16,685 nucleotides of DNA, taken from positions 10,541 through 27,225 of the forward strand of contig DBWG01000102.1 in NCBI GenBank assembly GCA_002308635.1, given 5' to 3'. Position numbers and translations under genes: made by a program. Position 1 is the stretch's first letter. Each line of letters starts with the position of its first letter. The notes under the pieces are model-generated. The model was not told the origin of the DNA, did no database searches, and saw nothing but the letters and a program-made list of their open reading frames with translations. Shown here piece after piece: positions 6,659-15,328 of this stretch. Source of the stretch: Ruminococcaceae bacterium UBA1244. Its GTDB lineage: Bacteria > Bacillota > Clostridia > Oscillospirales > Acutalibacteraceae.

Positions 6659-6685
6659 ATTGCTCCCCCATTTCCCATAACGGCT

Positions 6686-6715
6686 ATTATATCATTCATT
6701 TCACTTAATTGTCAA
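6686..6715 (-). promoter_or_regulatory. Promoter of the TtcA-family/permease unit
   Basis: TTGACA (6710-6715) and TATAAT (6686-6691) lie on the minus strand with an 18-bp spacer. The leader would be about 20 nt, just long enough for the GGGGGAG site. Confidence 0.75.
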
Positions 6716-6787
6716 TGATGAGAGTTCAAATGAATATTTTTCCGCTGTCTGCAATATTAATTGATATCAGCAAAAAGGGAGATGTAA

Positions 6788-7750
6788 ATGATGCCGGAAA
6801 ACAGAAACTCAACACCCTTTTCACCGTTTGATTCCGCAGCTGAGGTACTCTGCGATGAACTAAGGGATATCGTCACGGCTTTGTCCGACAGCAAAAAGAA
6901 TACCGTTCAGGAAATAAGGCTCCGCTCAGGAAAGCCGCTGACGCTTACGGACGGAACTTCATCCCTGTTCATCGACAGCAAAGGCAGGATACTTTATTCC
7001 GCCGGAGAAAATGCCCTTACTGTTACTCAGAAACATATTTTTGACACCTTCAAAAGGCTGTGCGGGTATTCGGTATACAGCTTTCAGAACCAGATAAAAA
7101 ACGGGTTCATCACCATAAGAGGCGGCCACCGTGTCGGGCTTTGCGGTACGGCTGTGCTGACAGACGGGACAATTTCGGCTGTGAACGATATCTCATCCCT
7201 TAACATCCGTATCTCCCGGCAGATATCCGGAGTATCAGCAGGAATTATACAAAAATGCTGTCCGCTGAAAGGCGGGATACTTATTATCGGCTCACCTTCA
7301 AGCGGAAAAACCACTATCCTCCGTGACCTTGCCTATCGTCTGTCTCTCGGCATCGACTGTAAAATGATGAGGACATCGGTAATTGACGAGAGAGGCGAGC
7401 TTTCCGGAACATACAGCGGCTTTGCATACAATAACCTTGGGCTAAGCGATATCCTTAACGGCTATCCAAAAGGCGAAGGAATCATCCATGCCATAAGGTC
7501 GCTGTCTCCGCAGGTAATCATCTGTGACGAGATAGGCACGGTCAATGACTGCATTTCCGCCGAACAGGGATTCAATGCAGGCGCTTTTATCATTGCCACC
7601 GTCCATGCAGCGGACTATGACGGTTTCCTCCTGCGTCCGATAGCAAAGCGGCTCATTTCAAGCGGTGCTTTCAGCAATGCGGTCGTTCTCGAATCCTCAG
7701 ACAGACCGGGAATAATACGTGAGATCAGATGTATTGAACGGAGTGAATAA
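6788..7750 (+). CDS. spoIIIAA: Stage III sporulation protein AA, ATPase
   Basis: The first gene of the spoIIIA operon encodes the cytoplasmic ATPase thought to energise the SpoIIIA-SpoIIQ channel between mother cell and forespore; it is related to secretion-type ATPases. The 320 residues are close to the B. subtilis length. Walker A is GSPSSGKT at 168-175 and Walker B is VIICDEIG at 243-250. The conserved segments QEIRLRSGKPL (41-51), CGYSVYSFQNQIKNGFITIRGG (about 92-113) and IDERGELSG (199-207) support the assignment. An ATGATG start follows GGGAGATG. Upstream there is no convincing sigma-A promoter on this strand. Sporulation-specific control by sigma-E would be expected from known operons, but the upstream sequence gives only a weak match. 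Confidence 0.97.
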   Translation: MMPENRNSTPFSPFDSAAEVLCDELRDIVTALSDSKKNTVQEIRLRSGKPLTLTDGTSSLFIDSKGRILYSAGENALTVTQKHIFDTFKRLCGYSVYSFQNQIKNGFITIRGGHRVGLCGTAVLTDGTISAVNDISSLNIRISRQISGVSAGIIQKCCPLKGGILIIGSPSSGKTTILRDLAYRLSLGIDCKMMRTSVIDERGELSGTYSGFAYNNLGLSDILNGYPKGEGIIHAIRSLSPQVIICDEIGTVNDCISAEQGFNAGAFIIATVHAADYDGFLLRPIAKRLISSGAFSNAVVLESSDRPGIIREIRCIERSE

Positions 7751-7752
7751 TT

Positions 7753-8253
7753 GTGTTTATGTTAAAATTTGCCGGAGGATTATTATTATCGGTATGCGGA
7801 ATATTGACAGGCATTTACTTAGGTGAAAAGCTTAAAACCAGAACACTTTTCTATGAACAGTATATACGCTTTCTGACTCAGGCTCAGACAATGATCGGAT
7901 ATACAGCTTCATCCATAAGAACCGTTCTCGAAGAAACAAAGGAACTGCCGCTGATGAAGCCGGTAATAACCGATACGCTGGCAGGGCTTGACAACGGAAA
8001 AAGCTTTGAACAAGCATGGAAATATGCCGTTGTCAAAAACATTCATAACAACGATGACCGAAAGCTCCTGCTCTATTTCGGGGCTGTGTTCGGCACAAGC
8101 GATATCAGCGGAGAGCTTGCAAAGATCAGCCTACAAAAAGAAAATTCACAGCGCAGGCTCGGCGAACTCAAAGAAGACCTGAAAACCAAAAAACGGCTGT
8201 ACAGAACTGTCGGGATGTTCTGCGGAGTTCTTGCGGCAGTCGTAATGCTTTAA
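7753..8253 (+). CDS. spoIIIAB: Stage III sporulation protein AB
   Basis: The 166 residues compare with about 170 in B. subtilis. There is an N-terminal membrane segment (about 5-22, GGLLLSVCGILTGIYLG), a helical soluble region resembling the GspF-like fold known for the family, and a C-terminal membrane segment (about 152-166). The segment LQKENSQRRLGELKEDLKTKKRLYRT is family-typical. I chose the GTG at 7753 because GGAG sits nine bases before it; the ATG six bases later is an alternative that changes only two residues. It starts two bases after spoIIIAA ends. Confidence 0.93.
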   Translation: MFMLKFAGGLLLSVCGILTGIYLGEKLKTRTLFYEQYIRFLTQAQTMIGYTASSIRTVLEETKELPLMKPVITDTLAGLDNGKSFEQAWKYAVVKNIHNNDDRKLLLYFGAVFGTSDISGELAKISLQKENSQRRLGELKEDLKTKKRLYRTVGMFCGVLAAVVML

Positions 8254-8262
8254 GGTGAAAGA

Positions 8263-8457
8263 ATGAACATTGATTTTGTTTTCAAAATTGCCGCTATCGG
8301 AATAATAGTTGCGGTGCTGAGTCTTGTACTTTCACGGTCGGGGCGTGAAGAACAGGCTATGATGACGACTTTGGCGGGGCTTATCGTTGTGCTGCTCATG
8401 CTCGTGCAAAAAATTTCCGAACTTTTCTCAACGATAGAAACGCTTTTCGGATTCTGA
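8263..8457 (+). CDS. spoIIIAC: Stage III sporulation protein AC
   Basis: A 64-residue protein with two membrane helices (about 6-24 and 34-50) linked by the short charged loop SRSGREEQ, a hallmark of SpoIIIAC. It is slightly shorter than the 68-residue B. subtilis protein. The start has AAGGTGAAAGA upstream, nine bases after spoIIIAB. It is thought to be one of the small membrane subunits of the mother-cell export apparatus. Confidence 0.95.
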   Translation: MNIDFVFKIAAIGIIVAVLSLVLSRSGREEQAMMTTLAGLIVVLLMLVQKISELFSTIETLFGF

Positions 8458-8458
8458 A

Positions 8459-8857
8459 ATGGAATTGTTTCAGATCATGGTTCTGGCTGCTGCCGCTTCA
8501 TTCGGAGCAGCAGCAATAAAAAAATATACCCCCGAAACCTCTGCGGCTCTTGCCGTTTCAGCGGGAGCGGTCATATTGATATCTCTGCTGTCAAAGATCA
8601 CTCCGCTCATCAGCGACATTAACTCATACATTTCAATTGCGGGAATGGACAGTACATACGGAACTGTGCTGATAAAAACTATCGGTATATGTTTTTTGTG
8701 TCAGTTCACCGCTGATGCCTGCCGTGATGCCGGACAAAGCTCCCTTGCTTCAAAAGTCGAGCTTGCTTCAAAAATAAGCGTCATTATCATCGCTCTGCCT
8801 CTGTTTGAAAATATCCTGAATGTATCTGTCGGACTTATCACAAACGGCGATCTCTGA
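8459..8857 (+). CDS. spoIIIAD: Stage III sporulation protein AD
   Basis: A 132-residue membrane protein (B. subtilis 133) with several hydrophobic segments. It carries the family-like stretch LIKTIGICFLCQFTADACRDAGQ (about 74-96) and a C-terminal helix ISVIIIALPLFENIL. The ATG follows the spoIIIAC stop after a single base, so translation is probably coupled. It is a predicted membrane subunit of the SpoIIIA complex. Confidence 0.95.
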   Translation: MELFQIMVLAAAASFGAAAIKKYTPETSAALAVSAGAVILISLLSKITPLISDINSYISIAGMDSTYGTVLIKTIGICFLCQFTADACRDAGQSSLASKVELASKISVIIIALPLFENILNVSVGLITNGDL

Positions 8858-8862
8858 AAATC

Positions 8863-8871
8863 GGGAAGTGA
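8863..8871 (+). promoter_or_regulatory. Ribosome binding site fixing the spoIIIAE start at ATA 8876
   Basis: GGGAAGTGA at 8863-8871 matches the anti-Shine-Dalgarno complement AGGAGGTGA at seven of nine positions. It sits four bases before ATA at 8876, the first codon of an in-frame signal peptide. It is about 58 bases from the first in-frame ATG at 8930, too far to serve it. Confidence 0.55.
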
Positions 8872-8875
8872 TCTT

Positions 8876-10018
8876 ATAAAAAAGGCAATATTCGTCCTTG
8901 GGATAATTATAATTTCCGTATTTTTTTCCATGCCTGTACGTGCCGCACCCGAAAGCAAAAACAAGCTCTATGAAGATCAGCTCCAAAAAAGCTCCGCTGA
9001 CCGGCTTTTTTCGGAGCTTCCGGATGAAGTCAGGGACAGATTGTCCGATATCGGTATAGATTCTCCCGAATATGAAACGCTTTCCTCTCTTGATACCGGA
9101 CGGATACTCGCTCAGATCGGCTCTGTCGCCGGTGAGAACGCTGCCTCTCCGCTTTGCAGCCTGACAGCCTGCATCGGGATAATGCTCCTGTGCGCCGTTA
9201 CCGAGGGCTTCAAAGTCAGTGCAGGCGACAAAAAGCTTGAAACCGTACAGAATGCTGTCGGCTCTGTATGTATATGTACGGCGCTGATAGTCCCGCTCAG
9301 TGCGACCGTTTCAAGAGCGGCGGAAACTCTCAGCGGCGCTGCGGGTTTCATGCTTTTGTATGTACCAATATTAGCGGGGCTGCTTATCAGCTCCGGCAGC
9401 CAAGCAACAGGCGGCTCATACTACACTGCCATGATGACTGCCGGAAATGCCGTAACGCTCATATCCTCGAAAATACTCGTTCCGCTGATGAACGTATTTC
9501 TTGCATTGTCCGTAACATCGTCCGTTTCTCCGAAAATGAAGCTCGGCTCTCTGTGCGATTCCGTTTACAAAACAGGAAAGTGGATACTGACGTTCGTTAC
9601 CTCTATTTTCATAACCGTCATGTCACTGAATACCATCGTCACGTCGTCAATGGACAACGTCAGCAAAAAAGCTCTGAAATTCTCAGTAAGCTCCTTTGTA
9701 CCTGTTGTTGGCGGTGTTCTCAGTGAAGCTATAACCACATTCAGCGGCAGTCTTGAACTTCTGAGGAGCGGTGCCGGCGTGTTCGTTATCATCGCTTCGG
9801 CAATGATACTCCTGCCTGCACTCATAGAGTGCATACTCTGGCAGATGTCGCTTTTTGTGCTGAACTCCGCAGCGGAGATATCCGGCGTATCCCAGATGTG
9901 CGGAGTGTTCAAGAGTGTTTCAAAGGCTGTCGGGATGCTCACGGCTATGATGTTCTGCGTGTTGACGGTGTTTATAATATCAACTGTCGTTATCCTGCTT
10001 GCGGGAAGAAAAAGCTGA
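8876..10018 (+). CDS. spoIIIAE: Stage III sporulation protein AE (apparent AUA start)
   Basis: A multispanning membrane protein of the SpoIIIA complex, with seven or eight hydrophobic segments after an N-terminal signal peptide and a soluble stretch. From the first ATG (8930) it would have 362 residues and lose its signal peptide. Reading in frame upstream gives KKAIFVLGIIIISVFFSMPVRA before APES, a classic signal peptide as in the B. subtilis protein. That reading has no ATG, GTG or TTG start; the codon placed correctly behind the ribosome site is ATA at 8876, giving 380 residues. Family-typical parts include the charged N-terminal region (LFSELPDEVRDRLSDIGID), GLLISSGSQATGGSYY and the VSSFVPVVGGVLSEA segment. 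Either the start codon is truly AUA or the base is a mutation or sequencing error for ATG. It begins 18 bases after spoIIIAD ends. Confidence 0.9.
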   Translation: MKKAIFVLGIIIISVFFSMPVRAAPESKNKLYEDQLQKSSADRLFSELPDEVRDRLSDIGIDSPEYETLSSLDTGRILAQIGSVAGENAASPLCSLTACIGIMLLCAVTEGFKVSAGDKKLETVQNAVGSVCICTALIVPLSATVSRAAETLSGAAGFMLLYVPILAGLLISSGSQATGGSYYTAMMTAGNAVTLISSKILVPLMNVFLALSVTSSVSPKMKLGSLCDSVYKTGKWILTFVTSIFITVMSLNTIVTSSMDNVSKKALKFSVSSFVPVVGGVLSEAITTFSGSLELLRSGAGVFVIIASAMILLPALIECILWQMSLFVLNSAAEISGVSQMCGVFKSVSKAVGMLTAMMFCVLTVFIISTVVILLAGRKS

Positions 10019-10027
10019 GGTGTTCTT

Positions 10028-10495
10028 ATGGAGGAAATAAACAATTGGGCAATTGCTGTAACAGGCTGCGCCGTTGCCGTTTGTATTGCGGAACTGCTGA
10101 TCTCCGATACCGCTCTTGAAAAAACCATACGGCTCGTTCTTGGTGCGTTTATGCTGTGTGCCGTCCTGATACCGCTTGGAGGAGCAGTAAATGATTTTTC
10201 TCCGGACAATCTTTCTATCGGTCAGCCCCCGTCAGAACTGCCGGAGGAGCTTGATTCTCTCAGAGAAAGCTACCTGAAAGAACAGATATCCTCACTTATA
10301 GAAAAAACACTTTCTTCACACGATATAAAGCCGTCAAAAATATCCGTTACTATTGACAAAGACGGGAACAATGCCGTAACCGATATCTCGGCGGAGATAA
10401 GTCTCAGCGGTGCCGATTCAAAAAAAGCTCCTAAAGCAGCAGGCATTATCAAGGATGAGCTTGGCATAGAATGCAGAACAATAATTTCAGGGTGA
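10028..10495 (+). CDS. spoIIIAF: Stage III sporulation protein AF
   Basis: A 155-residue protein, shorter than the roughly 206 of B. subtilis. It has two N-terminal membrane helices (about 6-25 and 33-52), as the family does, and then a soluble domain with a ring-building-motif-like end (ISVTIDKDG... and IIKDELGIECRTII). The start follows GAGGTG eight bases upstream, nine bases after spoIIIAE. Identification rests on position, topology and the C-terminal pattern. Confidence 0.9.
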   Translation: MEEINNWAIAVTGCAVAVCIAELLISDTALEKTIRLVLGAFMLCAVLIPLGGAVNDFSPDNLSIGQPPSELPEELDSLRESYLKEQISSLIEKTLSSHDIKPSKISVTIDKDGNNAVTDISAEISLSGADSKKAPKAAGIIKDELGIECRTIISG

Positions 10496-10499
10496 TGAT

Positions 10500-11105
10500 A
10501 TGGAAGAACAGGATATCCGTGATGAAGAAAAGACCAAAGTGATGGCTTTCGGCGGTTTTTTTAAAAAAGAAAATGCGTTAAGGCTTATCGTTATCATTGG
10601 CATTGCAGGCATCGGGCTTATTTTTATGTCGTCAATGACCGGTAAAAAAAGCACTTCCTCAAAAACTGACAATAATGAACCGCCGGTTTCCGTTATTGAA
10701 GATGTATCGGTCTATCGTGAAAGGCTTTGTAATGAGCTTGGCAGCATGATCGCAAGCATCGAGGGTGCCGGCAGAACAAAGGTCATGGTGACTGTAGACG
10801 GTACAACAAGAAAGCTCTATGCCACAGACAACGACATCCAGACAAAAGAAAATCTCCAGAAAAACAGCTCTGCCGAAAACGAGGATCGCCAGAACGCCGA
10901 AAAACGTTCCTGTATCGTTATCAAAAGCGGCAGCGGTACAGAAGAGGCTCTTGTCATCGGAGAGCTTATGCCGAATATAAAAGGCGTTCTCATCGTTTGT
11001 GACGGCGGCGGAAATGAAGAAGTCTGCGAAAGAATAAAAAAAGCCGTCTCGGCGGCATTGAATATTCCCGTATCACATATAAGTATAGTAAAAATGAGTT
11101 CATAA
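10500..11105 (+). CDS. spoIIIAG: Stage III sporulation protein AG
   Basis: A 201-residue single-pass protein: a short cytoplasmic N-terminus, a membrane helix at about 28-46 (LIVIIGIAGIGLIFMSS), then an extracytoplasmic domain. The stretch YRERLCNELGSMIASIEGAGRTKVMVTVDG and the end PNIKGVLIVCDGGG...VSAALNIPVSHISIVKM are highly typical of SpoIIIAG, which forms the large ring of the channel in the intermembrane space. It lies four bases behind spoIIIAF, with AGGGTGATG overlapping that gene's stop. Confidence 0.96.
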   Translation: MEEQDIRDEEKTKVMAFGGFFKKENALRLIVIIGIAGIGLIFMSSMTGKKSTSSKTDNNEPPVSVIEDVSVYRERLCNELGSMIASIEGAGRTKVMVTVDGTTRKLYATDNDIQTKENLQKNSSAENEDRQNAEKRSCIVIKSGSGTEEALVIGELMPNIKGVLIVCDGGGNEEVCERIKKAVSAALNIPVSHISIVKMSS

Positions 11106-11120
11106 GAGGAGGACATTATT

Positions 11121-11753
11121 ATGACATTCGGAAAAAGACAATTTCTTGTTGGTGCTCTTGTAGTCGCTTTGGGTGCGGCTGTATATCTTAACTGGCAGTT
11201 TTCTTCTTCGGGAGCGGACAGTGACCCGGCTGTTCCGACCTCCGCAGACAGCTCCAAGCAGCTCGGTCAGACAGTCTATGTGAACACAGAAGTATCGGGT
11301 GCCGAAAAGAACAGTACCAAAGCAAATACTGACAGCACTAAAAATACCGCCAAAAAGGTCTCTGCCGAAGTAAGCGCCCAGCCCGAAGAAAAGCAGAAAA
11401 GCTATTTTACTTCCGAACGTGAAAAGCGTGAGAAGGCTCACTCAGATGCACTCGAAGGACTTACCGAGATCGCACAATCGCCGGACAGCTCCGAAAGCGC
11501 AAAACAGGAGGCGGCAAAAGCGGCTGAGTCCCTTTCAAAAGCCATAAAAGCCGAATGTGATATGGAATCCGAGATACTGACAAAGGGCTTTGACGATTGT
11601 CTTGTTTGTATAAATCAGGATACCTGCACTGTCATCGTTAATCAGAAGAACCTCAACGATGCAACAGCGATCACTATCAAGGATATCGTTAACCGTCAGT
11701 CCGGTATCGCCTTTGACAAAATAACCATCACCGCTTATACGTCAGAAAAATAA
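11121..11753 (+). CDS. spoIIIAH: Stage III sporulation protein AH
   Basis: A 210-residue single-pass protein (B. subtilis 218) with a membrane helix at about 8-25. Next comes a Ser/Thr/Lys-rich linker, a charged helical part and a C-terminal EscJ/YscJ-like ring domain ending near VNRQSGIAFDKITITAYTSE. In B. subtilis SpoIIIAH binds forespore SpoIIQ across the intermembrane space; no spoIIQ is present in this window. The start has AGAGGAGGA upstream, 15 bases after spoIIIAG. The linker is low-complexity and likely variable. This is the last gene of the operon and a terminator follows. Confidence 0.96.
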   Translation: MTFGKRQFLVGALVVALGAAVYLNWQFSSSGADSDPAVPTSADSSKQLGQTVYVNTEVSGAEKNSTKANTDSTKNTAKKVSAEVSAQPEEKQKSYFTSEREKREKAHSDALEGLTEIAQSPDSSESAKQEAAKAAESLSKAIKAECDMESEILTKGFDDCLVCINQDTCTVIVNQKNLNDATAITIKDIVNRQSGIAFDKITITAYTSEK

Positions 11754-11787
11754 CCGTCAAATCCACTCATCCTCACAAACGCAAAAA

Positions 11788-11815
11788 GACCGCAGGATTG
11801 CCTGCGGTCAATTTT

Positions 11816-11817
<2 letters not shown>
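11788..11817 (+). terminator. Bidirectional terminator between spoIIIAH and clpX
   Basis: The 9-bp stem GACCGCAGG (11788-11796) / CCTGCGGTC (11801-11809) has a four-base loop. On the plus strand T6 follows (11812-11817). On the minus strand the stem is followed by TTTTT (complement of 11787-11783). It lies at the end of spoIIIA and touches the clpX stop (11816-11818), so it can end both converging operons. Confidence 0.92.
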
Positions 11818-13153
<1,336 letters not shown>

Positions 13154-13165
13154 CTGCGACTCTCC

Positions 13166-13747
13166 TTATCGTTTTGTGATCACCTTGTCGATCAATCCGT
13201 ATTCAAGAGCCTGCTGAGCCGTCATAAAGTTATCACGCTCAGTATCTCTTGCGATAACATCAAAGGGCTGTCCTGTATTTTCGGAGAGGATGGTGTTGAG
13301 CTTTTTCTTTGTCTGAAGGATATGGTCGGCATGTATCATGATATCCGTTGCCTGACCCTGAGCGCCGCCGCTGGGCTGGTGGATCATGATATCGCTGTTG
13401 GGAAGTGCAAAGCGCTTGCCCTTTGTGCCGGCAGCAAGGAGAAATGCACCCATGCTTGCAGCCATGCCCATGCAGATCGTGGAAACATCGCACTTGATAT
13501 ACTGCATTGTATCATATATTGCCAGACCGTCAGTAACTGAACCGCCGGGGCTGTTGATATAAAGGCTGATATCCTTTGATGCGTCCTGACCTTCAAGATA
13601 AAGGAGCTGTGCAACGATAAGGCTTGCCGTAACGTTGTTTACTTCCTCTGTGAGCATGATGATCCTGTCGTTGAGCAGTCTTGAATAAATATCAAAAGAG
13701 CGCTCGCCTCTGCTCGTCTGTTCTATTACATAAGGTATTGTTGCCAT
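13166..13747 (-). CDS. clpP: ATP-dependent Clp protease proteolytic subunit ClpP
   Basis: The serine protease of the ClpXP complex. From MATIPYVIEQTSRGERSFDI the protein has 193 residues, the normal length. The catalytic triad is Ser98 (GMAASMG), His123 (MIHQPSGG) and Asp172 (RDTERDNF). I chose ATG 13747 because GGAGGT (13758-13763) precedes it by ten bases. An in-frame ATG at 13789 would add 14 residues but has no ribosome site and is not seen in the family. It lies between tig and clpX on one strand, the usual order. Confidence 0.98.
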   Translation of the reverse strand: MATIPYVIEQTSRGERSFDIYSRLLNDRIIMLTEEVNNVTASLIVAQLLYLEGQDASKDISLYINSPGGSVTDGLAIYDTMQYIKCDVSTICMGMAASMGAFLLAAGTKGKRFALPNSDIMIHQPSGGAQGQATDIMIHADHILQTKKKLNTILSENTGQPFDVIARDTERDNFMTAQQALEYGLIDKVITKR

Positions 13748-13757
13748 ATTTATGATT

Positions 13758-13763
13758 ACCTCC
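13758..13763 (-). promoter_or_regulatory. Ribosome binding site deciding the clpP start
   Basis: GGAGGT on the minus strand lies ten bases before ATG 13747. It selects this start over the longer in-frame ATG at 13789, which has no purine-rich site. Confidence 0.8.
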
Positions 13764-13807
13764 GTTTCGCCTGAGAAAATTATTGGCATTGACCATATAT
13801 TTATTCA

Positions 13808-13836
13808 TGCCGACCCCATTTGATGCGGGATCGGCA
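13808..13836 (-). other. Hairpin between tig and clpP without a T tract
   Basis: In minus-strand RNA, UGCCGA-U-CCC pairs with GGG-G-UCGGCA (ten pairs, one G-U) around a nine-base loop. No run of U follows, so it is a poor terminator. It may be a processing site or mRNA stabiliser between trigger factor and clpP, or partial attenuation. Confidence 0.55.
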
Positions 13837-13855
13837 CAAATTCTTTTCAGGCTTA

Positions 13856-15166
13856 TTATTCAGCTGAGCCTTCAGCTGCTTCCTCAGCAGCCTCTACAGC
13901 AGCTTCCTTTACGAGTTCAAGAGCCTTTTCAACTTCGAGATCGCCTGCGATATCCTCAGCGGCGAAAGCGTTCTTAACTCTCTTTACGTCTACTTTATAG
14001 TTTGCTGCAAGCTCGTTATATTTGTTTTCAACATCTTCGTCTGTAGCTTTGATGCCTTCAAGCTCTGCGATCTTCTTGAGAGCGAGTCTTACTTCTACCT
14101 GAGAAACAGCTCTGTCATAGTATGTTTCACGGAGCTTTTCCTGAGTAAGGCCGGTATACTGCATATATGTTTCGAGGTCGATACCCTGTGCCCTGAGGTT
14201 CATTGCAAACTCATCGATAAGGTTCTCTACCTGATTGTCGTACATAGCCTCCGGAACCTCAGCCTGCATAAGCTCACGGAGCTTGTCAGCGATCTGACGC
14301 TCCTTGCTGTTTTCGGCCTCGTCCTTGCGGTCCTTTTCAAGCTTCTCTCTGATGTCAGCCTTATATGCGTCTACTGTATCGAACTCGCTTACATCCTTTA
14401 CGAAATCATCATCGAATTCAGGGAGTTCCTTCTTCTTGATCTCGTGGAGCTTGATCTCAAACTTTACAGCCTTGCCTTTAAGGTTCTCAGCCTGATAATC
14501 CTCCGGGAATGTTACGTCGATAGTGAACTCCTCGCCGGTCTTATGGCCGACTACCTGATCCTCAAAGCCGGGAATGAATGAGCCGCTGCCAAGAGTAAGG
14601 CTGTACTTTTCTGCTGTGCCGCCCTCAAATGCTTCACCGTCAAGAAGACCCTTGAAGTCGATAACAGCGATATCGCCGTTCTGAGCCTCTCTGTCCTCAA
14701 CAACCACAAGACGGCTGTTTCTGTCGAGGATCTTGTTTACTTCCTTGTCGATATCCTCATCGGTAACTTCAAGAGATTCAGGCTTGTATGTAATACCCTT
14801 GTAGTTTTCGATAGTAACTTCAGGTTCTACGGTAACTACGGCTTTAAGAACAACGCCGTCCTTGCCTGCTTTTTCAACGTCAAGGTCGATATGATCCTTT
14901 ACGAGAACAAGGCCTGCTTCCTTTGCGGCATCCTCGATAGCCTGAGGATAGAGTGCCTTGAGTGCATCCTCATAGAAAACGCCCTCGCCGTATTCCTTCT
15001 CGATGATGGAACGGGGAGCCTTGCCCTTTCTGAATCCGGGGATAGAAATATTCTTGACCTGTCTTTTATAGACCGCATTTACCTGCTTCATAAAGGTCTC
15101 GCCGTCGATCTCAATGACAAGCTCATAGCGGTTAGTTTCAGTTTTGTTTGATGATACCAGTTTCAT
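13856..15166 (-). CDS. tig: Trigger factor (ribosome-associated chaperone, peptidyl-prolyl isomerase)
   Basis: Trigger factor binds ribosomal protein L23 at the exit tunnel and shields nascent chains. The 436 residues match the family. The ribosome-binding signature GFRKGKAP is at 44-51. The FKBP-like domain runs from about 160 to 245 (NGDIAVIDFKGLLDGEAFEGG, GSGSFIPGFE). The C-terminal helical chaperone domain follows and ends in an Ala/Glu-rich tail (about 410-436). GGAGG lies nine bases before the ATG, and a promoter is about 40 bp upstream of it. It is the first gene of tig-clpP-clpX, coupling folding of new proteins with their degradation. Confidence 0.98.
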   Translation of the reverse strand: MKLVSSNKTETNRYELVIEIDGETFMKQVNAVYKRQVKNISIPGFRKGKAPRSIIEKEYGEGVFYEDALKALYPQAIEDAAKEAGLVLVKDHIDLDVEKAGKDGVVLKAVVTVEPEVTIENYKGITYKPESLEVTDEDIDKEVNKILDRNSRLVVVEDREAQNGDIAVIDFKGLLDGEAFEGGTAEKYSLTLGSGSFIPGFEDQVVGHKTGEEFTIDVTFPEDYQAENLKGKAVKFEIKLHEIKKKELPEFDDDFVKDVSEFDTVDAYKADIREKLEKDRKDEAENSKERQIADKLRELMQAEVPEAMYDNQVENLIDEFAMNLRAQGIDLETYMQYTGLTQEKLRETYYDRAVSQVEVRLALKKIAELEGIKATDEDVENKYNELAANYKVDVKRVKNAFAAEDIAGDLEVEKALELVKEAAVEAAEEAAEGSAE

Positions 15167-15204
15167 TTTGTAATTCCTCCATTTATACTGAAAAGTCAGT
15201 GTTT

Positions 15205-15233
15205 ATTATAACACATAGTTTTTGCATTATCAA
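15205..15233 (-). promoter_or_regulatory. Promoter of tig-clpP-clpX
   Basis: TTGATA (15228-15233) and TATAAT (15205-15210) lie on the minus strand with a 17-bp spacer. No CIRCE or CtsR-type operator is visible around it, which would argue against classical heat-shock repressor control here. Confidence 0.75.
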
Positions 15234-15262
15234 GTTTTAATGCTGTATTTTATTTTTTTATT

Positions 15263-15308
15263 TCCGACAGACAGCGGTTTTTTTCGACAAGTTTTAGCTA
15301 TTCCGACA
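15263..15308 (-). promoter_or_regulatory. Three Spo0A-box-like heptamers upstream of tig
   Basis: On the minus strand TGTCGGA (15302-15308), TGTCGAA (15283-15289) and TGTCGGA (15263-15269) occur at intervals of 19 and 20 bp, close to two helical turns. The middle one matches the Spo0A core TGTCGAA exactly; the others differ at one base. They lie 30-75 bp upstream of the tig -35 element. They also lie just past the phosphoesterase stop, and no clear terminator for that gene is visible in the 162-bp gap. Confidence 0.3.
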
Positions 15309-15328
15309 ATATAGGGTCGATTTTTGTA

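Noticed and set aside
6716..6787. Sigma-E promoter for spoIIIA
   Set aside because: GAATATT at 6732-6738 resembles a sigma-E -35, but nothing close to CATACA-T follows at the right distance, so I do not annotate it.
9565..10209. 214-codon minus-strand ORF opposite spoIIIAE and spoIIIAF
   Set aside because: Antisense to conserved sporulation genes, with low-complexity Ser/Thr/Ile composition and no promoter or ribosome site.
13748..13789. Longer clpP start adding 14 residues (MPIIFSGETEVIIN)
   Set aside because: No ribosome site, and the codons cover the GGAGGT site of the shorter start. ClpP family N-termini fit MATIPYV.
13856..13950. Ala/Glu-rich tail of trigger factor as a possible repeat expansion
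   Set aside because: Acidic, alanine-rich C-terminal tails are common in trigger factors of related bacteria.
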